Counted from the stretch's first letter, positions 7,325 through 15,160 are shown. The stretch: 19,070 nucleotides of DNA from Verrucomicrobiota bacterium (GCA_003219995.1 QHRC01000196.1:1-19070); one strand, 5' to 3'. Made by a program: numbers and translations. Notes: generated by a model not told the origin, from the sequence alone.

Positions 7325-8851
7325 CTAATCAATCGCGCTGAGCGCTTTCATAAACTCAGCGAAATCTTTGCCATTGCGCGCGGCGTGGTTGAGTGCATCG
7401 AGGCGCGCATCCACAACTGCTTCCGGTAAAGCGACGCGGCGGGACTGCGATCCGTTTGCGAAAACTATTTCGTCCCACTGAATCGAGGAGATTTCGTCGT
7501 TAAAGCGCGCGACCGAACGGCCGCGGAAAAATGCCCGCGTCGTTTCCGGCGGGGTAAAGATCGACATCTTGATTTCGTCTTCCGTCACAACGCGGCGCAT
7601 CGAGCTTTGACGAACCAGCTCGTAATACAATCCGCGCTCACGATCAACATTGTGATATTCGAGATCAATCGATTGTAACCAGGGGTCGCCCCAGGAAAGT
7701 TTCTCTTCTTCCTGCAACGCATTGAGCAGAAATTTCTTGGCCGTCCAATCGACGCGATCCCGCGTCGCCATCACATCGCGCTGTAAATCATTGAGGACAT
7801 TTTCCCATTCGCGCAAAATCCATTGTCGATCTTCCGAGATTTCCATTTTGGCGGCAGCTCGCAGATAAATGCGCTGGACGTCGATGGCAGAAATCTTTCG
7901 CCCGTCCGTGAGCTCGATGATCCAATCGTAGGTCTCGTCGCGGCTGATCGATTTGTTCGCGTTAATCGGCTGCGCAATTTCAAGCTGTGGCGCCTCGCCC
8001 CGTTCAATCAGATCGAGCACGAGTGCGGTCGTCCCGATTTTCATCGCCGTCGCCCATTCGCTCATGTTTGAGTCGCCCAGGATAACGTGGAAGCGTCGAT
8101 AACGGCTGGCATCGACATGCGGTTCGTCGCGGGTGTTGATGAGCGGCCGCCGGTTCATCGTGTCGATGCTCACGATGACGCTGAAAAAATCCGCGCGCTG
8201 CGAGACCTGATATACGTCGGGCTGACTCGCCGCGCTCTCGGCTTCGATGCCCATTTTTCCGGCGCCCGAAAAAATTTGGCGTGTGATCAGAAACGGCAGG
8301 ATAGCGGTAACGAGCCGGTCCCACGCCACATCGCGGCGCATCAAGTAGTTATCGTGACAACCGTAGCTGTGCCCGACAAAGTCGGTGTTATTTTTGTAAA
8401 GACGAACCTCGCACCCCGGCGGAAGTTTCGCGGGAAGTTTTGCGTTTCGACGCCGCGCGCACTCGGCCAGGATGCGTTCGCCGGCCTTGTCCTGCGCGAC
8501 AACTTGCCTGAGCATGCTGCATTCCGGCGTGGAATATTCGGGATGCGCGTGATCGTTGTAAAAACGCGCGCCGTTTGAAAGGACAAGATCGCTTTTGATT
8601 TCCTCGAAACTGAGTGGGCGGTTCTTGTCGATCTCGTAGTAAGCCGATTCATCAGTGTCCTGGAGCAATTCCCTGGCACGAAAACCGCGCGCATCCAGAT
8701 GCGGATCCTCCAGTTCGTAATCCCATTTCATGAGCGCGCCGTGCTCGGTGTAGCGCCGTACCAGCTCGATCGACTCCGCCACAACATCGACATTCTCCGC
8801 GCCACTGACCGTGATGCCGTACTCGGTCTCGAGTCCGAAGACGCGTTTCAT
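7325..8851 (-). CDS. dop: Pup deamidase/depupylase Dop
   Basis: Dop belongs to the carboxylate-amine ligase fold shared with PafA; it deamidates Pup's C-terminal Gln and removes Pup from proteins. This protein has 508 residues, close to actinobacterial Dop (about 500) and longer than PafA (about 450). The N-terminal nucleotide site is GLETEYGI (Glu8). The Dop-specific loop region between the first strands is present (MKWDYELEDPHLDARGF, 41-57). The key motif SNGARFYNDHAHPEYSTPEC is Dop-like, with the catalytic Asp at position 100, whereas PafA has LDVGSHPEYATAEC. LYKNNTDFVGHSYGCHDNYL and INTRDEPHVDASRYRRFHV follow. One block, GDSNMSE, matches PafA (GDSNMSE) rather than mycobacterial Dop (GDANLAE). 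It follows arc in the same direction but is separated from it by a RAYT element, and no pup, prcBA or pafA follows. Confidence 0.93.
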   Translation of the reverse strand: MKRVFGLETEYGITVSGAENVDVVAESIELVRRYTEHGALMKWDYELEDPHLDARGFRARELLQDTDESAYYEIDKNRPLSFEEIKSDLVLSNGARFYNDHAHPEYSTPECSMLRQVVAQDKAGERILAECARRRNAKLPAKLPPGCEVRLYKNNTDFVGHSYGCHDNYLMRRDVAWDRLVTAILPFLITRQIFSGAGKMGIEAESAASQPDVYQVSQRADFFSVIVSIDTMNRRPLINTRDEPHVDASRYRRFHVILGDSNMSEWATAMKIGTTALVLDLIERGEAPQLEIAQPINANKSISRDETYDWIIELTDGRKISAIDVQRIYLRAAAKMEISEDRQWILREWENVLNDLQRDVMATRDRVDWTAKKFLLNALQEEEKLSWGDPWLQSIDLEYHNVDRERGLYYELVRQSSMRRVVTEDEIKMSIFTPPETTRAFFRGRSVARFNDEISSIQWDEIVFANGSQSRRVALPEAVVDARLDALNHAARNGKDFAEFMKALSAID

Positions 8852-8873
8852 GGCGTAGCGAGATCGTAATCCC

Positions 8874-8898
8874 TGTAGGGGAAGCCGTTGGCTTCCCG
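8874..8898 (+). repeat. REP palindrome A
   Basis: A 25-nt sequence starting TGTAGGGGAAGCC with the perfect hairpin GGGAAGCC-GTT-GGCTTCCC (8879-8897). It matches the reverse complements of REP B and REP C at 21 of 25 positions. Two of the four differences exchange a C-G pair for T-A within the stem, so pairing is kept. Confidence 0.85.
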
Positions 8899-8915
8899 AA
8901 TCTCCATTGCGCGGA

Positions 8916-8940
8916 TGGGAAGCTGACAGCTTCCCCTACA
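8916..8940 (-). repeat. REP palindrome B
   Basis: Hairpin GGGAAGCT-GAC-AGCTTCCC (8917-8935) followed by CCTACA-type flank. It is inverted relative to REP A with a 17-bp spacer, forming a paired-REP module. 23 of 25 positions equal REP C, the two differences being in the loop. The TAG stop of the transposase (8936-8938) lies in it. Confidence 0.87.
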
Positions 8941-9409
8941 GATTGCCTTCCTCATTGTTAATGAAATCGAAGCGGTACGGCCACAGTTCCGCTCTTTCCA
9001 CTAATCCATCCCGTACCGGGTTATCCTGCACATAAATCCACTCATTGCGCAGGTTCTCGTCTGAGAGCAAGAGCCGATCAAAACATCCGCGCTGCCATTC
9101 CCATTTTTGATCCCGTAGATTTTTGCGCAGGAGGCGCTTGAATGCGTTTGCAAAATCCCCAACGGAAATTTCTCGATCCAGTTGCGGCGCCACGATCCAA
9201 TGCGCATGGTCAGGCATGACGACGCCAGCCAGCACGTCCCAGCGTCGAAGCTGATCGATGGTCGTCTTGATTGCCGCAAATACTCTGCCATTCGCCAGAA
9301 CCTCGTGCCGATCTCGGACACACAAGGTCACAAAATAAATGATTCTCGCTTCCCAAGGTAATTTAATTTCCCACAATCGCGGCGGTTCGGCCATTTGAGC
9401 CATATGCAT
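8936..9409 (-). CDS. REP-associated tyrosine transposase (RAYT, Y1_Tnp family)
   Basis: A 157-residue HUH single-strand transposase. The metal-binding HUH motif is VVMPDHAHWIVAP (His-Ala-His, near residue 69), where most relatives read MPNHxH. The catalytic tyrosine lies in the typical C-terminal block EWIYVQDNPVRDGLVERAEL, followed by WPYRF. A preceding FKRLLRKNLRDQKWEWQRGC stretch is also family-typical (usually WQRxFxDR). The true start may be the third codon (ATG ending at 9401) or the sixth, because the first ATG touches REP C. RAYTs are thought to process REP hairpins in trans, and the three flanking REPs are the expected substrates. The protein looks intact. Its insertion lies between arc (47 bp away) and dop (84 bp away), same orientation as both, so read-through may still co-express them. 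Confidence 0.92.
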   Translation of the reverse strand: MHMAQMAEPPRLWEIKLPWEARIIYFVTLCVRDRHEVLANGRVFAAIKTTIDQLRRWDVLAGVVMPDHAHWIVAPQLDREISVGDFANAFKRLLRKNLRDQKWEWQRGCFDRLLLSDENLRNEWIYVQDNPVRDGLVERAELWPYRFDFINNEEGNL

Positions 9410-9433
9410 GGGAAGCTAGCAGCTTCCCCTACA
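9409..9433 (-). repeat. REP palindrome C
   Basis: Hairpin GGGAAGCT-AGC-AGCTTCCC (9410-9428) with the same flank as REP B. It begins at the ATG of the transposase and ends 23 bp before the arc stop codon, marking the arc-side border of the inserted unit. Confidence 0.87.
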
Positions 9434-9456
9434 AACCTTGGGAGGGCGCAGAGGCA

Positions 9457-11142
9457 TCAGATGACGCCGGATGATGTGCGCGATCGCGCGTCGGACATTG
9501 GCTTCACCGGCGCGATCTTCACCACATTTTCGGGATCGTAATCAATAAGCTTGAGCCACTCCTCGGTCACGTCGGTCGGCGGGAAGATGTCGTTCTCGAT
9601 GTACTCGGCGTTGAAGGAGACGCGCAGATCGTCTTCGCGAATTCCTTCTTCCTGTTGCGTCACTATCGCGCGTTTGATCGCGATCGCCTTGGCACGCTCA
9701 ACAATGGAGGCTATGATCGCACCGCTGAGCAAGTCGCTGCGATAGAGAACTTCTTTTCGTCCGCTGCGCAGCGTTACCTCAAGAAATTTATTTTCCTCGC
9801 GGCGGGCAAATTGGTTCTCAAGCAAACGATCAATCAATCGCTCGATCGCCTCACCGATCATGGCACTCTCCTTGGTCAGCGCTCCGTCGTATGGCAAATC
9901 GTTTGTCAGATAAATTCGGTAAATATCTCGCGCGCCCTGCTTGTTCGGACGATTGACTTTTATTTTGCGATCGATCCGTCCGGGACGCAGGATGGCGGGG
10001 TCAATCAGGTCGGCCCGATTGGAAGCGAGAATAATCACGACATCGTTAAGCGAATCGATCCCGTCCATTTCCGAGCAGAACATCGGCACGAGCGTCGAAA
10101 GAATATTCGAGTAACGCGAGGCGCGGCGCGTCCCGAGAATCGATTCGGCCTCGTCGATAAAAAGGAAAGGCATGAAACCTTCCCGTCGCTTTTCCCGCGC
10201 GGTCGCAAAAATTTCGCGCACCATCCGCTCCGATTCACCCACCCACATGTTCAAAATCTCGGGACCTTTGACGTGCATGAAATATTCGCGCATCTCCACG
10301 CCGGTTTTTGCGCGAAGCTGTTTCGTTAAATTGTAGGCAGTCGCTTTGCCGATGAGCGTTTTGCCGCAACCAGGCGGACCGTGGAGAAGAAAACCTTTCG
10401 TTGTGGCGTGCTGGAACTTTTTAAAAAGATCGACATGCAAGAGCGGAAGCTCGATCGCGTCCTTGATCGCCTGCAGGGCCGCTTCCTGGCCGCCGACTCT
10501 TTCCCACGGCAGCTCGGGCACACTGTCGAGATAATGCTCGTGCGATTTGGCGCTCGAGAGCATCTCCAGCGCCATGCGATAGTTTGAATCGACCCGCACT
10601 TCGTCGCCCGATTTCAATGCCGATGTGGCCAAATCGGCCGAACGTTGCAACACCATCGAGTGAGTTCCATGCTCGGAACCGACGCGCAACCTATCTTCGC
10701 CAATCACCTCCGTGATCTTGGCCACCGGGCCGGCCGTTTCAAATCCAAGATCGCCGACGATGACGAACGCTTCATTGACCAACACCCGCGTTCCTTTTTT
10801 CAATTTCGCCAGCGGAATACGCGGATCGACATTGCAATAATAATCCGCGCCCCCGACGACAATGTGCGCAGTGTCTTTGGAAGTCGCGCCGAGAAAAGTG
10901 CCGATGCGGTTGGCCGGCGACGTCACTTTTTTCACCACTTCCTCGAGCTTCTCGATCATGCGTCGCGCCTCGACGATCGTCTCTTCGTAATTTGAAACGT
11001 CCGGGCGAAGATCGAGAAGTTCACGCCGGACTGAATCGCCCGGGGGCAGGAGCGCGATGATGCGATCGAACGAATCGAGGAGCGTGTGCGCGCCCGAATT
11101 ATCTTCGCGTCCCTCTCGCCCTTCGCTGCGCTCGTCGCTCAT
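9457..11142 (-). CDS. arc: proteasome-associated AAA ATPase ARC/Mpa
   Basis: ARC (Mpa in mycobacteria) is the hexameric ATPase that recognises pupylated proteins through an N-terminal coiled coil and threads them into the 20S proteasome. From the ATG at 11142 (561 residues) the order is: acidic N-terminus; coiled coil about 50-75 (YEETIVEARRMIEKLEEVVK); two OB-like domains about 77-195; AAA domain with Walker A GPPGCGKT (255-262), Walker B FLFIDE (326-331), sensor-1 ILASN (Asn375) and the arginine region LRPGRIDRK. A TTG at 11160 could add six residues; the mapped -10 box leaves only about 12 nt for it, so ATG 11142 is preferred. The C-terminus ends SSGVI and lacks the GQYL tail that docks Mpa on the proteasome. 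It is the first gene of the arc-RAYT-dop run. Confidence 0.94.
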   Translation of the reverse strand: MSDERSEGREGREDNSGAHTLLDSFDRIIALLPPGDSVRRELLDLRPDVSNYEETIVEARRMIEKLEEVVKKVTSPANRIGTFLGATSKDTAHIVVGGADYYCNVDPRIPLAKLKKGTRVLVNEAFVIVGDLGFETAGPVAKITEVIGEDRLRVGSEHGTHSMVLQRSADLATSALKSGDEVRVDSNYRMALEMLSSAKSHEHYLDSVPELPWERVGGQEAALQAIKDAIELPLLHVDLFKKFQHATTKGFLLHGPPGCGKTLIGKATAYNLTKQLRAKTGVEMREYFMHVKGPEILNMWVGESERMVREIFATAREKRREGFMPFLFIDEAESILGTRRASRYSNILSTLVPMFCSEMDGIDSLNDVVIILASNRADLIDPAILRPGRIDRKIKVNRPNKQGARDIYRIYLTNDLPYDGALTKESAMIGEAIERLIDRLLENQFARREENKFLEVTLRSGRKEVLYRSDLLSGAIIASIVERAKAIAIKRAIVTQQEEGIREDDLRVSFNAEYIENDIFPPTDVTEEWLKLIDYDPENVVKIAPVKPMSDARSRTSSGVI

Positions 11143-11178
11143 CTTATTGGTTTGGGTCAATCCGCCGAACCGGTTGTC

Positions 11179-11207
11179 ATTATAACTTTGTCATGCTCCC
11201 TGCGCAA
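11179..11207 (-). promoter_or_regulatory. sigma70-like promoter of arc
   Basis: On the minus strand a perfect TATAAT (11179-11184) lies 17 nt downstream of TTGCGC (11202-11207), which matches the -35 consensus in the first three bases. Transcription would start near 11172, about 30 nt before the ATG of arc. Based on consensus only. Confidence 0.5.
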
Positions 11208-11329
11208 TCTTCGACCGTGGATGCTGCCCGAATGTTCAACCCCTCATGTCGATCTGGCGTTGCGGAAAAGATCGGGAAGAGGGACGCGCGCTGCCGAAAG
11301 CACAGTTGCTGGATGCGACGTCCCGTTGC

Positions 11330-11358
11330 TTGCAGCTGAGGACAGCCGCCTCTACAAT
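11330..11358 (+). promoter_or_regulatory. possible promoter of tRNA-Asp
   Basis: TTGCAG (11330-11335), 17-nt spacer, TACAAT (11353-11358), with the predicted start a few bases before the mature tRNA. Consensus match only; the -35 box is weak. Confidence 0.4.
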
Positions 11359-11370
11359 CTCATCTCGCGA

Positions 11371-11444
11371 GGAGCCTTAGCTCAATTGGTTAGAGCGCCG
11401 CCCTGTCACGGCGGAGGTTGCGGGTTCGAGCCCCGTAGGCTCCG
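11371..11444 (+). tRNA. tRNA-Asp (anticodon GTC)
   Basis: A complete 74-nt cloverleaf. Acceptor arms GGAGCCT and AGGCTCC pair fully with discriminator G; D arm GCTC/GAGC; anticodon stem CCGCC/GGCGG with loop CTGTCAC giving anticodon GTC; variable loop AGGTT; T arm GCGGG/CCCGT around TTCGAGC. CCA is not encoded. It converges on the MFS gene, whose stop codon begins 2 bp downstream. Confidence 0.97.
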
Positions 11445-11446
11445 CG

Positions 11447-12748
11447 TCACGGTTCGTCGTGTGTTGTTTTCACGCGGTCGCCAGCTAACGCCGCTTGGCG
11501 GCGTCCCAACCACAGACTGAGCGCACACCATACGGCGATCACTGGCACGGCGATAAAACTGATCGCGCTTAGCCCGAGACCCGCGCTGTGAAACCCGCGA
11601 TAAGTCCAAGCGCCTATTTGGTCGCCGACGCGATAGGCAAAAGTGTCGATGACGCTTTTGGCTTTGTATTTATCTTCGCGCCGCAAAACGGTGAAGAGGA
11701 CTTCGCGCGCTGGGCGGGTGATAGCGAAGGTCGCAGCCCGCCGCAAGACTTGAAAAACAGCAAGAAGCGAGAGCAACGGGACGAAACCAATTGCGATGAA
11801 CCCAAGCATGCTCAATGTGGGCATTAATACCAGAGTAATCCCCACTCCGAACCATTTGAGTAATCGGCCGGTGAGAAAAAGCAGGCCTAACAATTCGAGC
11901 GAGTTGACGAAAAAATCGAGCCTGGCCAGGAACGCCGTGCGGACGACACGATCGTGGATTTGAAAACGGGTCAAATCCGATTGCTGAAAGTAAGCCCAAG
12001 TCGAAGTGATAGTGTAGAGCAGAATGAACACAAACAAACCGAACAAGTAGGGCGAGCGGAAAATATGAGTGATCCCGGACCAAACGCTTCCACCGATGGC
12101 CTTTTCAGCCGACACATCATGTCGATCTTGTCGCGCGAAGTCAGCGGGGAAAAATCGGATGGATTGTGCTGCGATTTCGAGCATCGCAGCGCTAACCAAA
12201 ATCAAATTGGCCGCGCCAATTCTTTGCACGAGCAGAGCGGTCACAACCGGCCCAACCATTCCGCCTAACGCGCCGCCAATACTAATAAAACCGAAAAGTC
12301 GTTTGCCCTGTTCGTTGTTGAACAGGTCAGTCATGAAAGCCCAGAAAACCGTTACGACGAATAAGTTGAAAACGCTGACCCAGACAAAAAAACTGTAATT
12401 GACCAAGGTTTGCTGAGCGGGCGCGAGCGTGCGCATAAGAATGTAAAAGATGATGAGATTGGCAGTGAAAAATCGATAGGCGATGGGGATGAATCTTCGC
12501 CGAGACATGCGCGCGACGATGGCGGAGAAGAGCGCATTGGCCACGAGCATGGTCACAAGCACAGCTGTGATCATCCAGGAGAGATTTTCGATTCCGCTCT
12601 CCGCGCCGATATTGTCTCGGATCGGGCGGATGACGTAATAGCCGCCGAGGACAACGAAATTGAAAAGGAACCCGAGCCACATCGCCCGCACTTCATTGGC
12701 GCGCACATCGACTGCGCGGTTGCGCAAACTCGAGAAAAACGTGCGCAT
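11447..12748 (-). CDS. MFS protein related to ATP/ADP antiporter (NTT/TLC-like) family
   Basis: A 433-residue integral membrane protein with about 11-12 hydrophobic helices. The first reads MWLGFLFNFVVLGGYYVIRP followed by IRDNIG. The YYxxRPxRDxxG signature after helix 1, the helix ending FWAFMTDLFNNEQGKRLFGF, and the glycine-rich ISIGGALGGMVGPVVTALLV match the bacterial MFS group often annotated as NTP/NDP exchange or AAA-type transporters. In free-living bacteria the substrate of this group is unknown, so nucleotide exchange should not be assumed. A region near VLRRAATFAITRPAREVLFT, followed by a conserved DKYKAKSVIDTFAYRVGDQI, is also typical of this subgroup. The ATG at 12746-12748 begins a short basic cytoplasmic leader. 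No strong ribosome site. It converges on tRNA-Asp at its 3' end. Confidence 0.8.
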   Translation of the reverse strand: MRTFFSSLRNRAVDVRANEVRAMWLGFLFNFVVLGGYYVIRPIRDNIGAESGIENLSWMITAVLVTMLVANALFSAIVARMSRRRFIPIAYRFFTANLIIFYILMRTLAPAQQTLVNYSFFVWVSVFNLFVVTVFWAFMTDLFNNEQGKRLFGFISIGGALGGMVGPVVTALLVQRIGAANLILVSAAMLEIAAQSIRFFPADFARQDRHDVSAEKAIGGSVWSGITHIFRSPYLFGLFVFILLYTITSTWAYFQQSDLTRFQIHDRVVRTAFLARLDFFVNSLELLGLLFLTGRLLKWFGVGITLVLMPTLSMLGFIAIGFVPLLSLLAVFQVLRRAATFAITRPAREVLFTVLRREDKYKAKSVIDTFAYRVGDQIGAWTYRGFHSAGLGLSAISFIAVPVIAVWCALSLWLGRRQAALAGDRVKTTHDEP

Positions 12749-13068
12749 TGTTACCGCGGGAGCTGCAGGATCAGAAACACCGAGGCTGCGACCATCCCAT
12801 CGCCCCCAACCAAGTAGTTACTTCTTCTGCTGTGCGTGCCAAGCTGCGAGGACTTCGGCTTCGCGGCCGGCGACAGGCCAGCTTTCATGTGCACCTGACG
12901 ATCCGGCGGCAATGATTCGAACCAACGCAGTGTGTCACAGGTTGTTTCCGTGCGGAGTGTCATTTCGGTTGGCTGCATTCGGTCTGCGGATCACCATGAC
13001 CAAAACTCTGTCATGGCCGTGTCGGCATTTTCTTTGGCGCGAAGCGCTTCTTTGGTTAAGCCGTGGAG
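12749..13068. other. 320-bp intergenic region without convincing gene
   Basis: No reading frame here resembles a known family. A 75-codon minus-strand frame (12751-12978) ends just before the MFS gene and ends VAASVFLILQLPR, but shows no ribosome site or recognisable domain. After the TAG of the upstream TPR gene the same frame stays open for another 25 codons to TGA (ending TAMTEFWSW). A CATGAC...GTCATG inverted repeat (12995-13015) and a 10-bp palindrome GAAGCGCTTC (13041-13050) are present. It presumably holds the promoter of the MFS gene and the 3' end of the TPR transcript. Confidence 0.6.
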
Positions 13069-15066
13069 CTAGGTCTTTGGGCTGTACTTGTCGATCAAAG
13101 CTTGGAAGCGCGGGTCTTTGCGCAGTGGGTCCCACATGGGTTCGAGCTTGAGCATTGGGACAGTGAGGCCGTTCGGGACATCGAGTAGATGATCAAGCAG
13201 GCGAAATGCTTCGTCGAATTCACCAGTCCAGGCATAAATCTGGGCGAGCGCTGCGGTGCTTTGTGGCCCATCAAAGGCGTCCTGCGATTCGGGCAACAAT
13301 TCGACGGCGCGCTTGCCTTCGTTGATCGCTTCTTCTTTTTGATCCAACGCAGCAAGCACAACACCCAACTGTCCGTGTCGAGCGGAATCTTGAGGCGCTT
13401 CACGCACGAGTTTCTCCGCGACAGCGCGCGCGTGCTCGTACGCGATTCGCGCCTTCTCTTTATCGCCCTGATACAGATAAAGCGTCCCCTCAAGCAGAGC
13501 CTTCGGGCAAGGTGCAGTCGTAGCGGTAGCCAAGGTCTCACCACGAAATTGTTGCACCACTTGAAGGGCCTCCGGAAACTTCCGCTCTAGCGTCAAAATC
13601 CCAACCCGTATCCAAGTGATGAGCCCCGCTGGGTCGGCTTCGGGCGGAACTGAAGAAAATTGTTTTTCGACCGCGCTAAGGTCACCTGTCGATTGAATCG
13701 CCACGGCTGCTTTCATTCCAGCCGCCTGTAGCGACTGTGGCTCCGCGACAATTGCACGATCAAAAATTTTGTCCGCGGCTTCGAAATTGCGCTGAGCCAT
13801 GTAGCTATAGCCGAGGTTGCAAAGAATGCCCACGTTCTTCGGATCCAGTGCCGCCGCCTTTTCCAAATTCTCGGTTGATTCTATCCACTTGCCCTGACGC
13901 CGCTGAATTGCGCCGATGGCCAGGTAAGCCTGGGCTTCATTCGGCAGACCGCGCTTGGCGATTTCGAACTCGGCGAGCGCGCGCTGGTAATCTCGATCGC
14001 CATAATAATAAGAGAAACCGAGTGCGAGATGTCCTTCCGGCAGATCCGGTTGCAATCGCAAGGCCTCATCAGCGTTGAGACGCGCTTTGTCACGCCGGGC
14101 CGGTAGCGGGTCGAAGCTGTGATACACCCAGCTCTCCACCATGGAGAGACCGGCATAGGCAAGGGAAAAGTTTGGATCGAGCTTGATCGCTTGTTCGAAA
14201 AGCGACTCGGCTTTCAACGATGTATCGCGAAACATGTCCGTGCGGTTGGCGTAATCGTGCGCTTGTACGAATAACAGATAAGCATTGGGATCTTGTGTCG
14301 GCCGGCGATCGAGCCGCGCTTTTTCATTCGGCGAAAGCTTCGCCTGCAACGTGTAGACAATTTTTTGTGCAAGATCGGTTTGAATGGCGAATACGTCGGT
14401 TAAATCGCGGTCGTAATCCTCCGCCCAAATGTGCTCGTCGGTGCTGGCATTGATCAGCTGCACGTTCACGCGCACCCGGTTGCCGATGCGGCGAACGCTG
14501 CCTTCCACAAGCGTGGCCACGCCCAGCGCCTTGCCAATGTCGCGGGCGTTGCGTGTCCCGCTGCCGCGATACGACATGACTGACGTCCGCGAAATCAACT
14601 TCAAATCGCCGATTTTTGAGAGGTTCGTCAGAATATCGTCCTGCATGCCGTCAGCGAAATAGGCATTATCTGGATCGCCGCTCAGATTTTCGAAGGGTAG
14701 CACTGCAATTGACTTGTCGATGTTGCGGGCGGAGGTCCGCGGCAAGAGGAAAAAACCTGCACCTGCCGAAACGATCACGCCGATCGCAGCAAGGATGATC
14801 ATGTTGCGACGAAGGTACGTTTCGGCGGCGGTTTTCTCTGTTGCTCGAATTCCTTCTGGAGTCACGTCGAAGGCCCAGGCAAGAATCAATGCGATGGGAA
14901 ATCCGATCAGTAAGAGCACCACCACCAAGCGGAATGTCCAATTCGGCAATTCCCATGCCGGCAAAATTGCCGATCCCATCTGAATGATGAATCCTGCCGC
15001 AATGACGTAGGCGGCTGCGACTCGATAAACTTTTCGACGCTGCAACTCCTCGAAAAAGCCGCCGCT
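13069..15066 (-). CDS. membrane-anchored TolB-like/TPR protein
   Basis: A protein of 665 residues from the ATG at 15066 (678 from an ATG at 15105). I prefer 15066 because the family start FFEELQRRKVYRVAAAYVIA follows directly; neither start has a clear ribosome site. Numbered from the upstream ATG, three hydrophobic helices lie at about 26-45, 58-77 and 102-122. They are followed by a TolB/FlgO-like domain (about 130-260: KSIAVLPFENLSGDPDNAYF and GTRNARDIGKALGVATLVEG) of the type attached to class III adenylate cyclases and winged-helix regulators. The remaining part is tetratricopeptide repeats (about 270-670). No cyclase, kinase or DNA-binding domain is present, so this is a stand-alone membrane scaffold/sensor of unknown partner. 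It is downstream of the DUF4386 cluster on the same strand, 94 bp away. Confidence 0.82.
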   Translation of the reverse strand, partial: SGGFFEELQRRKVYRVAAAYVIAAGFIIQMGSAILPAWELPNWTFRLVVVLLLIGFPIALILAWAFDVTPEGIRATEKTAAETYLRRNMIILAAIGVIVSAGAGFFLLPRTSARNIDKSIAVLPFENLSGDPDNAYFADGMQDDILTNLSKIGDLKLISRTSVMSYRGSGTRNARDIGKALGVATLVEGSVRRIGNRVRVNVQLINASTDEHIWAEDYDRDLTDVFAIQTDLAQKIVYTLQAKLSPNEKARLDRRPTQDPNAYLLFVQAHDYANRTDMFRDTSLKAESLFEQAIKLDPNFSLAYAGLSMVESWVYHSFDPLPARRDKARLNADEALRLQPDLPEGHLALGFSYYYGDRDYQRALAEFEIAKRGLPNEAQAYLAIGAIQRRQGKWIESTENLEKAAALDPKNVGILCNLGYSYMAQRNFEAADKIFDRAIVAEPQSLQAAGMKAAVAIQSTGDLSAVEKQFSSVPPEADPAGLITWIRVGILTLERKFPEALQVVQQFRGETLATATTAPCPKALLEGTLYLYQGDKEKARIAYEHARAVAEKLVREAPQDSARHGQLGVVLAALDQKEEAINEGKRAVELLPESQDAFDGPQSTAALAQIYAWTGEFDEAFRLLDHLLDVPNGLTVPMLKLEPMWDPLRKDPRFQALIDKYSPKT

Positions 15067-15160
15067 CATAAAAAGGAATTTAGATGGCTCGCGCATCGCG
15101 ATCATAATTCAATTCAATACAAATACGAGAGCGCGAGCCAGAGGATCGTCATTCATTTCG

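Larger units (their letters stand above)
8874..9433 (-). mobile_element. RAYT/REP unit inserted between arc and dop
   Basis: The unit consists of REP A (+ orientation), a short spacer, REP B (inverted), the transposase gene, then REP C (same orientation as B). The transposase stop codon lies inside REP B and its first ATG starts at the edge of REP C, so the gene is precisely bracketed. Such an architecture is typical of REP-associated tyrosine transposases, which are domesticated IS200/IS605 relatives. I cannot determine a target-site duplication. Confidence 0.85.

Noticed and set aside
11161..11370. Possible pup/UBact gene upstream of arc
   Set aside because: No minus-strand frame of suitable size with acidic, Gln-rich composition and a GG-type C-terminus is present; the region carries the arc and tRNA promoters instead.
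12751..12978. 75-codon minus-strand frame before the MFS gene
   Set aside because: No domain, no ribosome site, and an alternative frame in the same stretch looks equally protein-like; described only as part of the intergenic region.
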